Positions 49,214-57,637 of a stretch of DNA of 64,000 nucleotides are shown here, piece after piece. The position numbers and the translations under genes are program-made. Below the pieces are notes generated by a model. It saw only the letters and a list, made by a program, of their open reading frames with translations. It had not been told where the DNA came from and made no database searches. The DNA is from UBA6107 sp964459385 (GTDB taxonomy: Bacteria; Chloroflexota; Anaerolineae; Anaerolineales; Anaerolineaceae): positions 131,922 through 195,921 of the forward strand of contig CAYWLG010000007.1 of the NCBI GenBank assembly GCA_964459385.1, in the 5' to 3' direction. Positions within the stretch are counted from its first letter, which is position 1. Each line of letters begins with the position of its first letter.

Positions 49214-50131
49214 TTATTTGAAAGACCGAAAACCTTCTCCAAGTGCTTCATGGGCTGAGCCGATGACCATCAGCGCTTCGGGGTCAATCTCTTTTACCAG
49301 TTGTTTGAGCTGATTCACCTCTGAACGGGTGATCACACAATATAAGACGGGGCGATCTTCGTTGGTATAACCGCCCTTGCCGGCCAGAATGGTCACACCG
49401 CGTTCCATTTGATCGAGCACAACGTGGGTGACTTTTTCGTGTTCTTTGGTCACGATGATGGCCGTGCGATAAATGCTCTGCCCTTCCGAAATGGCCTCGG
49501 CCGCAATGCCGCTGATGTAGATGACCACCAGGCCATAAAGGGCTTTTTCCCATGAGAAAGCGAAACCACCCGCCAGCACCACGATCGTATCGGTGATGAG
49601 GTAAGACTGCGAAATGGGCACGCCAAAACGATAATTGAGGATGCGGCCGAGAATATCCGAGCCGCCGCTGGTGCCCTGGCCACGATAAACGAGACCGAGG
49701 CCAATGCCGAGCAGTACGCCGCCAAAGATCGAGTTCAGCACATTATCGCCGGTAACACCCTGGGTTGGAATGAAAAATACAAGCAGGTCGGTGAAAATGG
49801 AAAAGGCGGCCACCGCCACCGCGGTGCGGATAGCAAAGCGCGGCCCGCCCAGATGGCGCCATCCAAGTACGAAGAGGGGAATGTTGCCTATGAAGACCAT
49901 CAAGCCGATGGGAAATTTGACGAAATGGGTGATGATCTGTGCCGCGCCGCTGATGCCACCGCTGACCAATTGACCCGGCACCAGAAAGAGACGCATCGAG
50001 AAAGCCTGTATGAGGGCGCCGATGAGCAAGAGGCCATAATCCTGGGCAAGCTTCCAGGACAACTCCATTGGGCCGATGGCAGATTTCAGCTTTTGCCAGC
50101 GGGAAGTTGAAGTGGGAGAAATGCCAGACAT
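49214..50131 (-). CDS. YitT family membrane protein
   Basis: A 305-residue protein with five to six membrane helices (SGGISGAAQIITHF, FGGVLLGIGLGLVYRGQGTSGGSDILG) followed by a C-terminal DUF2179 domain (TAIIVTKEHEKVTHVVLDQMERGVT, YTNEDRPVLYCVITRSEV). Function is not established; the DUF2179 domain has a ferredoxin-like fold and may sense a nucleotide or metabolite. The UPF0316-type protein at 53566 carries a similar DUF2179 tail. Confidence 0.92.
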   Translation of the reverse strand: MSGISPTSTSRWQKLKSAIGPMELSWKLAQDYGLLLIGALIQAFSMRLFLVPGQLVSGGISGAAQIITHFVKFPIGLMVFIGNIPLFVLGWRHLGGPRFAIRTAVAVAAFSIFTDLLVFFIPTQGVTGDNVLNSIFGGVLLGIGLGLVYRGQGTSGGSDILGRILNYRFGVPISQSYLITDTIVVLAGGFAFSWEKALYGLVVIYISGIAAEAISEGQSIYRTAIIVTKEHEKVTHVVLDQMERGVTILAGKGGYTNEDRPVLYCVITRSEVNQLKQLVKEIDPEALMVIGSAHEALGEGFRSFK

Positions 50132-50335
50132 AGAAACCTCTCTTCGATCAAGAATGATTCATTTTACTCGAAAGCGGCGGGTTAGAATTCACCTGTTGTA
50201 TAGACAAACATCCTGTTATTTGCCGGTTGAGAAGCGATAGTATACCTCTAGGGCTTTATTCAGGCACGGGATAAGTGAGCAGAGGATTAATTCAACCCGG
50301 TAAAGTGAAAAAATGGATGCCTATCAATATCAAAT

Positions 50336-50364
50336 AACTCCTCCTTATAAATAAAGGAGGAGTT
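50336..50364 (-). terminator. Terminator of the ion-transporter operon
   Basis: An 11-bp stem AACTCCTCCTT / AAGGAGGAGTT with a 7-base AT loop, 20 bases after the transporter stop. The minus-strand tail is ATTTG. Confidence 0.75.
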
Positions 50365-50383
50365 ACAAGCCGGAAATTTCAGA

Positions 50384-51673
50384 CTAATGATTGAGCAGGT
50401 TGAATGTCAAAATATAGAGAATGCTGGTGATAACGCAGGTGCCGATCATTACCGGCAGGCCCTTTTTGTTCCATACTTTGGGGGTGATGGGCGAATCGGT
50501 CTTCTCGGACACAGAAGAGACCACGATGTTGGCGGTGGACCCCAAAATGGTACCGTTGCCGCCGAAACCGGCACCGAACACCAGTGCCCACCACAGCGGG
50601 CCAATGGCAATGCCGGCGCTGCCCAGCCCCTGAATAAGCGGGATGAGGGCGATGGTGACCGGCACATTATCGACAAAAGCAGAAAGGAAGGCGACCACCC
50701 AGAGGATGATCAGCCCCAGGATCAGGGGGTTGAGATTGCCGATCTGCGAGATCAACTGGGTGACGGCTTGCAGCACACCGGCGCCTTCCATGCCGCCGAT
50801 GATGACGAACAAGGCGGCGAAGAAGAGCAGCACATCCCACTGAATGCGCTTCAGCGTTTCACTGATGGGGGGATGGACCCAGATCAGGGTGATCGAGGCG
50901 GCTGTCAGCGCGATCAGTGCCGAGCGAATGTGCAGGATCCCCTCAAAGAAGAAGGCGACGATGGTGATGCCAATGACGATCAGTGCCTTTTTGGCGCTTT
51001 TCTTGTCTTTAAAAGCTGTATCAGGCTTTAATTCTTCCAGCGAGTCGAGGTTGGTCGGTTTTTCGGCCAATTCTTTGCGGAAGAGAATGCGCAGCATGAG
51101 CAGCGCGCCCAGCCAGACGATCAGCACAATGGGCAGGCTGTGGGTGATGAAGTCGAGAAAGGTGAAACCGGAGGCAGAACCGATGAGAATATTGGGCGGG
51201 TCGCCAATGAGGGTGGCCACACCGCCCGTATCTGATAGGATCGCTTCACCCATCAGGTAAGGCTGCGGGTTGAGGCCCAGAATTTCGCAAATAAGGATGG
51301 TCACCGGGGCGATCAAAACCACCGTGGTCACGTTATCCAGAAACATGGAAATAACGGTGGTGATCGTGCCCAATAAAACGAGCAGCAAGACGGGCTTGCC
51401 TTTAGAACGCTTGCCGATGCGGATGGCCAGATACTGGAAAAACCCGGTCGGTTCCAACACGGCTACAATGATCATCATGCCAAGCAGGAGGCCAATGGTA
51501 TTGAAGTCAACGTTGGCGACCGCACCGGCCTCATCATAGAAGCCAAAGATCAACCCCAGAATCACCATGAGCACCGCGCCCCCCATAGCGGCGATGGTGC
51601 GATTCAATTTTTCAGAAAAGATCAGGTAAAGGGTAGCCAGAAAAACCAGGCTGGAAAGAATAGCTGCGATCAT
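50384..51673 (-). CDS. NhaD/ArsB-type ion transporter (IT superfamily)
   Basis: A 429-residue transporter with about 11-12 helices. Conserved IT-superfamily features are LLGMMIIVAVLEPTGFFQYLAI, FLDNVTTVVLIAPVT in the first half with ILSDTGGVATLIGDPPNILIGSA, and AFLSAFVDNVPVTIALIPL with GNGTILGSTANIV in the second. The two DNxxT/P motifs and GDPPN point to NhaD-type Na+/H+ antiport or ArsB-like export; dicarboxylate transport is less likely. It overlaps the CBS gene (ATGA). Confidence 0.88.
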   Translation of the reverse strand: MIAAILSSLVFLATLYLIFSEKLNRTIAAMGGAVLMVILGLIFGFYDEAGAVANVDFNTIGLLLGMMIIVAVLEPTGFFQYLAIRIGKRSKGKPVLLLVLLGTITTVISMFLDNVTTVVLIAPVTILICEILGLNPQPYLMGEAILSDTGGVATLIGDPPNILIGSASGFTFLDFITHSLPIVLIVWLGALLMLRILFRKELAEKPTNLDSLEELKPDTAFKDKKSAKKALIVIGITIVAFFFEGILHIRSALIALTAASITLIWVHPPISETLKRIQWDVLLFFAALFVIIGGMEGAGVLQAVTQLISQIGNLNPLILGLIILWVVAFLSAFVDNVPVTIALIPLIQGLGSAGIAIGPLWWALVFGAGFGGNGTILGSTANIVVSSVSEKTDSPITPKVWNKKGLPVMIGTCVITSILYILTFNLLNH

Positions 51674-52137
51674 GGTTTATCCTCTTCGATGTTCTGCCAG
51701 GTTGCCAGAATGGTCGTGCCAATATCCACACGGGAGACGATGCCGACCAGATGTTCGCTCTCATCTACCACGGGTAGGTCAGAGAGATTGTGCTTAAGCA
51801 TGAGTCCGTAGGCAAGCAGCAGGCCACTATCTTCTTCGACCGATAAGACCGGCTGCATGATGGCCGTCACGGGTTGATCCACTTCTTGTGCGCTTGGGCG
51901 AGTGACCTCCACAGCGCCAAAATCGGCCACGAAATCGAGGTCGTTCATCAAGTTGAAGAAAGCCGGCATCTCGAGGGCCAGCATATCGGGCAGCCCGATG
52001 ATGCCAATGACCTTGTTCTCAGGGTCAACCACCGGCAGTAAACCGATATGGTGGCCGGCCATCTTTTTGGCAGCTTCACGCAAAGTCGCGCTTGCCTGTA
52101 TCGAGAAAACGTTTTTCTTCATACAACTTTTTATCAT
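51670..52137 (-). CDS. CBS-domain pair protein
   Basis: A 155-residue protein made of two CBS domains: residues about 1-60 (HHIGLLPVVDPENKVIGIIGLPDML) and about 88-150 (HNLSDLPVVDESEHLVGIVSRVDI), with a 25-residue insert between. CBS pairs bind adenylates and usually regulate an attached or neighbouring protein. The four-base overlap with the transporter suggests it is the transporter's regulatory subunit. Confidence 0.9.
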   Translation of the reverse strand: MIKSCMKKNVFSIQASATLREAAKKMAGHHIGLLPVVDPENKVIGIIGLPDMLALEMPAFFNLMNDLDFVADFGAVEVTRPSAQEVDQPVTAIMQPVLSVEEDSGLLLAYGLMLKHNLSDLPVVDESEHLVGIVSRVDIGTTILATWQNIEEDKP

Positions 52138-52156
52138 CTTGACCTCTTTTCCTGTT

Positions 52157-53569
52157 CTAGGGGGTTGCAGTAATCACAACCGTTTGGGTCGGTGTGGGGG
52201 TGGCAGTTGGTGGTGCAAGATAAACTTTGGGCACCCAACCGACACGTCCTTCTTCATCCATGACCTGCACCCAGGCCAGACCCTGATAAACCTGTTCCTG
52301 ATAAAGAATGCTGATCCACTGCCCGGCTTTTAGTTTGCCGATCACCGGCCCGCCGGGGGACTGGTAAAGCTGTAAGAGCGGCAGTTTCGCCGTAGAAAGC
52401 AGCGCCTGAGCCGGGGTGGCTGTGGGCGAAGGCGTCAGCGTTAGGGTGGGGGTGGGTGACGAGGTGGGGGTGGCACTGGGGCCGGGGGTGGCCGTGGCAG
52501 TGGGCAGCAGGGTAGGGGTGGCTGTGGGCGGCACAAGCGGATCTAATTCTTCGGCGATCACCTGTTCCACCTTCAGCGAGACCGGGCGGCCCAGCCCATT
52601 GACGATCTCCTGCTGCAAAGCGATCACTTCGGCATAGGAGAGCGCCTTGCTGGTGCGAATGGTGATGACCATAGCCAGTTTTTCATCGGTATGAACCACG
52701 CTCAAGTCAACCAGTTCTGAACCGTTCACTTTGCCCACCTCGGCAGAAACCACCGAGTTGATGAGACGGTTTTCGGTGGCCTCATTAAAGAATTTCACAC
52801 CGTAAAAAGTGAGAGGAACCAACAACACCAAAACCAGTGAGAGCGAAACGATCAGGCTGCGCGGGATCTTTTGCTCGGCGCGTCTGGCCTGAATGGAGAA
52901 GCCACGCAAAAAGAAAACAGCGGCTGAAGCAAAGGCGATGGTGACCATGTTGGTCAAGAAGAGCAGTGCAGCGCCGCCGGCCACGTCCCAGCGGGCCAGG
53001 GCAAGGCCGATGCCGACCGTGCAAAGCGGCGGCATTAAAGCGGTGGCAATGGCAACCCCTGGCAGAGCCGCCGAAAGATTCGGACGGGTCATGGCATACG
53101 AAGCGGCGATGCCACCGGCCAGGGCGATGAGCAGATCAATGGGGGTAGGCCGCATGCGGGCCAGCACTTCACCGGGCAGTTCTTGCAGCGCTACAAAGGG
53201 CAAAAAGCGATTGATCAGGGTCATGATGAAAGAAAGCACGATCGCCAACCCGGCCCCGATGAGCAATGCGATGGCCGAGGAGCGTAGCATGTGATCGTCG
53301 CCGGTGATCGATGAAAGCCCAATGCCGATGATCGGCGACATGAGCGGAGCGAGCAGCATGGCGCCGATGATGACGGCGGCTGAATCGGTGATCAACCCCA
53401 ATGTGGCGATGCTGCACGAGAGGACGACCAGCAAGTAAAAGTCGAACCCCGGCACGGTGAGGGGGGCAACCTCTTCGATCACGTCTTTTCGTTGGGCGGC
53501 AGTGAGTGGGTGAATGAATTTTCGTATAAAACGCATCACGCTGCCGGTAGCTGATTGAATATTGCTCAT
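52157..53569 (-). CDS. DUF389 membrane protein with SH3-like tail
   Basis: A 470-residue protein. A short cytoplasmic region (RKFIHPLTAAQRKDVIEEVA) precedes a classic DUF389 membrane domain of six to seven helices (AAVIIGAMLLAPLMSPIIGIG, LPGVAIATALMPPLCTVGIGLA), then an alpha/beta segment (about 265-350), a Thr/Pro/Ser linker with repeated TPT units (about 352-395) and a C-terminal SH3b-like domain (VIGKLKAGQWISIL, GLAWVQVMDEEGRVGWVPKVYL). It pairs in design with the protein at 19535-20773. The stop lies 19 bases before the CBS gene start. Confidence 0.88.
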   Translation of the reverse strand: MSNIQSATGSVMRFIRKFIHPLTAAQRKDVIEEVAPLTVPGFDFYLLVVLSCSIATLGLITDSAAVIIGAMLLAPLMSPIIGIGLSSITGDDHMLRSSAIALLIGAGLAIVLSFIMTLINRFLPFVALQELPGEVLARMRPTPIDLLIALAGGIAASYAMTRPNLSAALPGVAIATALMPPLCTVGIGLALARWDVAGGAALLFLTNMVTIAFASAAVFFLRGFSIQARRAEQKIPRSLIVSLSLVLVLLVPLTFYGVKFFNEATENRLINSVVSAEVGKVNGSELVDLSVVHTDEKLAMVITIRTSKALSYAEVIALQQEIVNGLGRPVSLKVEQVIAEELDPLVPPTATPTLLPTATATPGPSATPTSSPTPTLTLTPSPTATPAQALLSTAKLPLLQLYQSPGGPVIGKLKAGQWISILYQEQVYQGLAWVQVMDEEGRVGWVPKVYLAPPTATPTPTQTVVITATP

Positions 53570-54165
53570 TTTCCCTTTCGTGTGAAGAACGGCTCTTTAT
53601 GTTTTTGAGCGGCCAGCGGGAAGATCCCTTTTTCAGCGGTGCGAATTTCTTCGACCGTGATGAACGCGTTTGGGTTGCAAGTATGTATAATTGTCATCAC
53701 CTGCTCCACGTCCCTTCTCTTGACGACCGTGTAGATCATTTTCACCGGGCCATGTGAGCCCATTGCATCCAGTTGAGTAACGCCAAAGCCCGCCTCGTGG
53801 ATCTTATTCACCAACGGCTCACTTTCACCGGCGATCATCACCCGCAGCATGTAGGTTCCCAGGGCCAGACGGTCTTCGAGCCACATGCCAACGAAATTGC
53901 CGGTGGCAAAACCGGCCGCGTACCCGATATAAGCGGTAATACTGGTCAGGTGTTGCACAAGCTGGCCGATCACCACGATCCAAATGAAGACTTCAAAAAA
54001 GCCCAAAAAAGGCGCATACTTGCGCAGCCCGCGTGAAATAAAAATGATGCGAATGGTGCCGAGTGTTACATCGCAAATGCGGGCAAAAAACACAATGATT
54101 GGCAGTATGACCCAGGCATACCAATCGAAGCTGCCAGTTGGGGATGCAAAAAGGAATGACTCCAT
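53566..54165 (-). CDS. UPF0316-type protein with DUF2179 domain
   Basis: A 199-residue protein: three membrane helices in the first half (WVILPIIVFFARICDVTLGTIRIIF, FLGFFEVFIWIVVIGQLV) and a cytoplasmic DUF2179 domain (LRVMIAGESEPLVNKIHEAGFGVT, MIYTVVKRRDVEQVMTIIHTCNP). This is the UPF0316/YebE-like family of unknown role. First gene of the four-gene operon; overlaps the DUF389 gene by ATGA. A TATAAT box on the minus strand near 54221-54226 could drive it. Confidence 0.9.
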   Translation of the reverse strand: MESFLFASPTGSFDWYAWVILPIIVFFARICDVTLGTIRIIFISRGLRKYAPFLGFFEVFIWIVVIGQLVQHLTSITAYIGYAAGFATGNFVGMWLEDRLALGTYMLRVMIAGESEPLVNKIHEAGFGVTQLDAMGSHGPVKMIYTVVKRRDVEQVMTIIHTCNPNAFITVEEIRTAEKGIFPLAAQKHKEPFFTRKGK

Positions 54166-54304
54166 GATTCTGCCCTCTCTCAGGTTTGCGGTTGGTTGAT
54201 GCGAGTTCGTTTCTTTATTTTATTATAGTAGAAGTTTTGACTCGTTTTTGAGCTTTCGAAGCCTGTGGGGGGGATTTTTGCCATAATTTGGGCCAAAAGC
54301 AATC

Positions 54305-54333
54305 GTTTACAAACCTTTAACATTCTTTTAGAA
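54305..54333 (+). promoter_or_regulatory. Possible Pho-box-like direct repeats
   Basis: GTTTACA (54305-54311), TTTAACA (54316-54322) and TTTAGAA (54327-54333) recur every 11 bases, the spacing used by PhoB/PhoP-type response regulators. A TAAAAT box lies 28 bases further on. Regulation by phosphate would suit the polyphosphate genes, but the region is AT-rich and the similarity could be chance. Confidence 0.3.
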
Positions 54334-54377
54334 AAACATTAATTGGCTCTTGTTACATTATTAAAATGGTTTTTTGC

Positions 54378-54408
54378 AGAGAAGGCTGATGGGCTTTGCT
54401 CTCTTTTT
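54378..54408 (+). terminator. Terminator-like hairpin in the ppx leader
   Basis: A 9-bp stem with one bulged G (AGAG-AAGGC against GCTTT-G-CTCT) is followed by a TTTTT tract. No plus-strand protein gene lies upstream, so it would end a small RNA or act as an attenuator. Confidence 0.5.
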
Positions 54409-54580
54409 GCATCTATCGGTATGAACTGTAAATTTGCAAAAGGGCGTAGAAACAGGCGTTTTCTGCCTAGCCGGTACACGGAATGGATCGAACGCGCAAT
54501 TTATTCATTTTTGCACTAAAATATTATTAATAACCAGACAATTTTAGGTTAATTATTTAATAAGGAGGTCATTGGCAAAC

Positions 54581-54621
54581 AAAAAAGGCTCATCGGTGGT
54601 TTGAGAATGAGCGCTTTTTTT
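54581..54621 (+). terminator. Second terminator-like hairpin overlapping the ppx start
   Basis: AAAAAAG-GCTCAT pairs with ATGAGC-G-CTTTTTT (one bulge), 13-base loop, ending in a seven-T run. The right arm contains the ATG at 54607. A ribosome recruited by AAGGAGGT (54562-54569) would melt the stem, so translation and termination may be linked. Confidence 0.5.
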
Positions 54622-56154
54622 GCCAAGAAACTCATGCAGAAAATTGCTGCGATCGATGCGGGCTCCAATGCACTCCGTTTGGTTGTCGCTGAATTGGACG
54701 ATGCCTGGAAAGTTACCCCCTTGCAGAATATTCGTATTCCGGTGCGCCTGGGCGAAGATTCCTTCACCAATAATTTTTTCCGCGAACAGACTTTGCAACA
54801 GGCAGTCGACGCCTTTAACCAATTTCGGCGCATCATTGATGACTTTGGCGTTTCGAAGATCCGGGCGGTAGCCACCAGCGCCGTGCGGGAAGCCCATAAT
54901 GCCGATATTCTGGTAGATCGCATTTTTCGCTCCAGCGGGATCGAGCTGGAAGTGATCAGCGGCGAAGAGGAAGCCCGATTGGTCTTCGTTGCCGTTGCCG
55001 ATGCTGTGGATCTCAAAGGAAAGCGAGCCATGCTGATCGATATCGGTGGGGGCAGCATTGAAGTAACGATCAGCGATGATGCCAATATCATCTCCACCGA
55101 CAGCCATCATTTGGGCACGGTTCGCCTGCTGCAGCGCCTGAATGAAGAAAAACTCCCTTCGGCCAGATCAGATTCTTTTGGCCGCTTGCTGCGTGAATAC
55201 ACCGAAGGTGCACGCCGTCGCATTGCACAGGAGATCGGCACAGAACCGTTTGATGTCTGTGTGGGCACCGGTGGCAACGTAGAGGCCATCGGCGAACTGC
55301 GCCAAAAGATCTTCGAGCGGGACAGCGCGCGAGTGGTGACAAGCGAGGAACTGGATCGACTGGTCGATATGCTTGAGAATATGGACGTGAACACGCGCAT
55401 TCGCAAGTTCAATTTGCGGCCCGACCGTGCCGATGTGATTCTGCCCGCCGCGATCGTGCTGAAAATGGTCACCGGCATCGGTGGCGTGCAGGAAGTTCAG
55501 ATCCCGAACGTGGGGTTGAAGAACGGCTTATTGATCGATCTGGCCCGCAGCATGGCGCAAGAAATGGTCTTGCCCGACCGCATTCAGGTGTGGGAATCGG
55601 CACTTCGATTGGGTAAAAAATATCAATTCAACATGGATCACGCCCGCTACATTTCTTATCTTGCCGCCAGTTTGTTCGATCAGGCAGAAGAACTGCATGC
55701 CCTGGATGGCGAAGAGCGCCTCATCCTTGAGGTGGGCACGCTGCTTCACGATATCGGGCATTTTGTCAACACGGTCAATCATGACCAGCACGGATATTAT
55801 CTACTGAAAGCGAATCATATTATTGGTTTGAGCGAACGCCAGCAGGAAATGGTGGCTACATTGGTGCAGTTCCATCGCAAAGGCGTTCCTTATCGGGATA
55901 TTCCTTTCTCCTCCATTCTTTCGCAAAAAGATCGACTGACGATCTCGAAGCTGTGCGCTTTTCTGCGCCTGGCAGATGCACTGGATGGCAGCCATACCCA
56001 GCGGGTGCGGGATGTGAGTTTGACCAAAGGGGAGGGCGGCTGGCAGTTGCGCCTGAGCGGAGATGAGGATATGACCCTTGAAGTATGGTCACTGATGAAA
56101 CGCCGGGCTCTCTTTCAAGAGGTGTTTGGCGTTCCGCTTGAGATCGTGGAATAG
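54607..56154 (+). CDS. ppx: Exopolyphosphatase/GppA-type phosphatase with HD domain
   Basis: A Ppx/GppA protein of about 515 residues that removes phosphate from polyphosphate or pppGpp. The ASKHA fold shows AAIDAGSNALRLVVAEL near the N-terminus, AVATSAVREAHNA, the catalytic-Glu region VISGEEEARLVFV, LIDIGGGSIEVTI and CVGTGGNVEAIG. The C-terminal half is an HD domain (VGTLLHDIGHFVN, HDQHGYYLL). The exact start is uncertain: ATG at 54607, TTG at 54601 and ATG at 54634 are in frame, and the only strong ribosome site lies at 54562-54569. First gene of the polyphosphate operon. Confidence 0.92.
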   Translation: MSAFFAKKLMQKIAAIDAGSNALRLVVAELDDAWKVTPLQNIRIPVRLGEDSFTNNFFREQTLQQAVDAFNQFRRIIDDFGVSKIRAVATSAVREAHNADILVDRIFRSSGIELEVISGEEEARLVFVAVADAVDLKGKRAMLIDIGGGSIEVTISDDANIISTDSHHLGTVRLLQRLNEEKLPSARSDSFGRLLREYTEGARRRIAQEIGTEPFDVCVGTGGNVEAIGELRQKIFERDSARVVTSEELDRLVDMLENMDVNTRIRKFNLRPDRADVILPAAIVLKMVTGIGGVQEVQIPNVGLKNGLLIDLARSMAQEMVLPDRIQVWESALRLGKKYQFNMDHARYISYLAASLFDQAEELHALDGEERLILEVGTLLHDIGHFVNTVNHDQHGYYLLKANHIIGLSERQQEMVATLVQFHRKGVPYRDIPFSSILSQKDRLTISKLCAFLRLADALDGSHTQRVRDVSLTKGEGGWQLRLSGDEDMTLEVWSLMKRRALFQEVFGVPLEIVE

Positions 56155-56168
56155 CCTAAGGAAGTGGC

Positions 56169-57125
56169 ATGGACGAGGCAGCACAAAACCCCTTATTGCT
56201 GGCTTTGACGAAGCGCTGGGAAACCTACCAGACGCAGCTCAAACTTTGCCAGGAAGAGGCGAGCAATCTGGCGGTGCATGATCTGCGGGTGGCGACCCGG
56301 CGGCTGCTGTCTGTGATCGAAATACTGCGCAATATTCATCCGGGTGCAGCTTTGCAAAAGGTGCGCAAGAACCTCAAAATTCAACTGGATAACATGGCCG
56401 AACTGCGGGATACGCAGGTGATCCTGGCAGAGCTGGCCAAAGTGGAAGAGGCGCTGCCTGAAGCGAAACCTTTCCTGCTCCACCTGCAGAAAAAGGAACG
56501 CGATCTTCTGCGTTCGAGTGCAAAAACCATCCACACGATCAAAATCGGTGCCATGAGCCGCAACATTGAGAATATCACCGACTTCTTCACCCTGATCGCT
56601 GAGAACGAAGACCTCAGCCCCCTGATCTTGAGCGTTTTGGATGATGCCTATGCCAGGATTTTAGGTCAGGTCTCTTTGGTAGACCCTGAGCGACCGCTCA
56701 CCATCCATCAGGTGCGCATTGCTTTTCGCAAATTTCGTTATATGGTGGAAATTTCCCACCCATTGGTGGCAGATTTTCCGGTACAGAACCTGAAAGGGAT
56801 GCACGATTTTCAAGATGCCATGGGCCTGGTGCAAGATATTGAAATTCTGATGGGTTATCTGAACGAATTTTTTGATAAAAGGCACGCCTTTGATCGAAAA
56901 CCGGTGCTGCAGTTTTACCAGGAAAAACATGAAGCAGCCATTACGGCGTTTATGGCCGAACTGCCCAAAGTGAACACCTTCTGGCGCAGCTCACATGAAG
57001 CGGATTTTCCCTGGAAGTCGCCCGCGCGAAAAGTCCGTTCGAGCCCTCGCCCGAAAAAACAGAATCCACAGCCAGACTCTACTGCTGACATAGAGAACAC
57101 TTCAACTCAGGAAGGCAATGAATGA
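56169..57125 (+). CDS. CHAD-domain protein
   Basis: A 318-residue all-helical CHAD protein. The two halves each carry the conserved His/Arg/Lys helix: VHDLRVATRRLLSVIEIL and IHQVRIAFRKFRYMVEI, with LRDTQVILAEL and MHDFQDAMGLVQDIEILMGYL following. The basic groove of CHAD domains binds polyphosphate, so it could target to granules. The C-terminus is a Lys/Arg/Pro-rich tail. Located 14 bases after ppx and overlapping sixA (ATGA). Confidence 0.94.
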   Translation: MDEAAQNPLLLALTKRWETYQTQLKLCQEEASNLAVHDLRVATRRLLSVIEILRNIHPGAALQKVRKNLKIQLDNMAELRDTQVILAELAKVEEALPEAKPFLLHLQKKERDLLRSSAKTIHTIKIGAMSRNIENITDFFTLIAENEDLSPLILSVLDDAYARILGQVSLVDPERPLTIHQVRIAFRKFRYMVEISHPLVADFPVQNLKGMHDFQDAMGLVQDIEILMGYLNEFFDKRHAFDRKPVLQFYQEKHEAAITAFMAELPKVNTFWRSSHEADFPWKSPARKVRSSPRPKKQNPQPDSTADIENTSTQEGNE

Positions 57126-57625
57126 AGATCTTAATTTTGCGGCACGCCGAAGCAATGAATCGCAACCCCCAAAAATTCCCCGATGACGGGTTGCGCCCGC
57201 TCACAAAAACCGGCCAGGAAAAAAGCGCCGAGGTGGCCCAGGTGCTCAGAAAATCGAAGACGCGCATCGACATGGTTTTCTCAAGCCCGCTGCTTAGGGC
57301 GCAGCAGACGGCCAATATCGTTCGCAAAGAGCTGCACCTGGCCAAAAGCCGCCTGGTTTTTACCGACCATCTGGCGCCGCTGGGTGATCTCGATCTGCTG
57401 GTGGAAGAGATTCGCAAGCTGGACCCGATTTCTACTGTATTACTGGTTGGGCACGAGCCTGAATTGAGCGAATTGATCTCCCTTTTCCTTTCGGGGGGAC
57501 GTTCACTCTCGATCGTGATGAAAAAGGGCGGCCTTTGCTGCCTTTCAATGGATGAATTTGAGGCTGGAAAGTACGGCACCCTCGAGTGGCTGCTGACACC
57601 GGCACAATTATCGAAATTACAATAA
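57122..57625 (+). CDS. sixA: SixA-type histidine phosphatase
   Basis: A 167-residue member of the histidine phosphatase superfamily. The phospho-acceptor is His8 in ILRHAEA; DGLRPLTKTGQEKS and FSSPLLRAQQTANIV supply the conserved Arg, and the second His is in VGHEPELSEL. SixA proteins dephosphorylate phosphohistidine proteins; in polyphosphate clusters they commonly accompany CHAD proteins. Its precise substrate is unknown. Confidence 0.93.
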   Translation: MKILILRHAEAMNRNPQKFPDDGLRPLTKTGQEKSAEVAQVLRKSKTRIDMVFSSPLLRAQQTANIVRKELHLAKSRLVFTDHLAPLGDLDLLVEEIRKLDPISTVLLVGHEPELSELISLFLSGGRSLSIVMKKGGLCCLSMDEFEAGKYGTLEWLLTPAQLSKLQ

Positions 57626-57637
57626 CAGGATCTGTGG

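Larger units (their letters stand above)
54166..54606 (+). other. Non-coding leader region before the polyphosphate operon
   Basis: No protein gene is supported in these 440 bases. Visible elements are a divergent TATAAT/TATAGT cluster near 54221, 11-base-phased AT-rich repeats at 54305-54333, a TAAAAT box at 54362, a terminator-like hairpin at 54378-54408, a strong AAGGAGGT at 54562-54569 and a second terminator-like hairpin at 54581-54621. The arrangement suggests a regulated leader or a small RNA. Confidence 0.5.

Noticed and set aside
52400..52540. Tandem DNA repeat of G/T-rich units
   Set aside because: These bases encode the Thr/Pro linker of the DUF389-SH3 protein; the apparent repeat follows from the peptide composition.
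54581..54587. A AAA AAG slippery heptamer suggesting a programmed -1 frameshift into ppx
   Set aside because: The heptamer is not in the phase required relative to the 10-codon leader frame, and ppx has its own in-frame start codons downstream.
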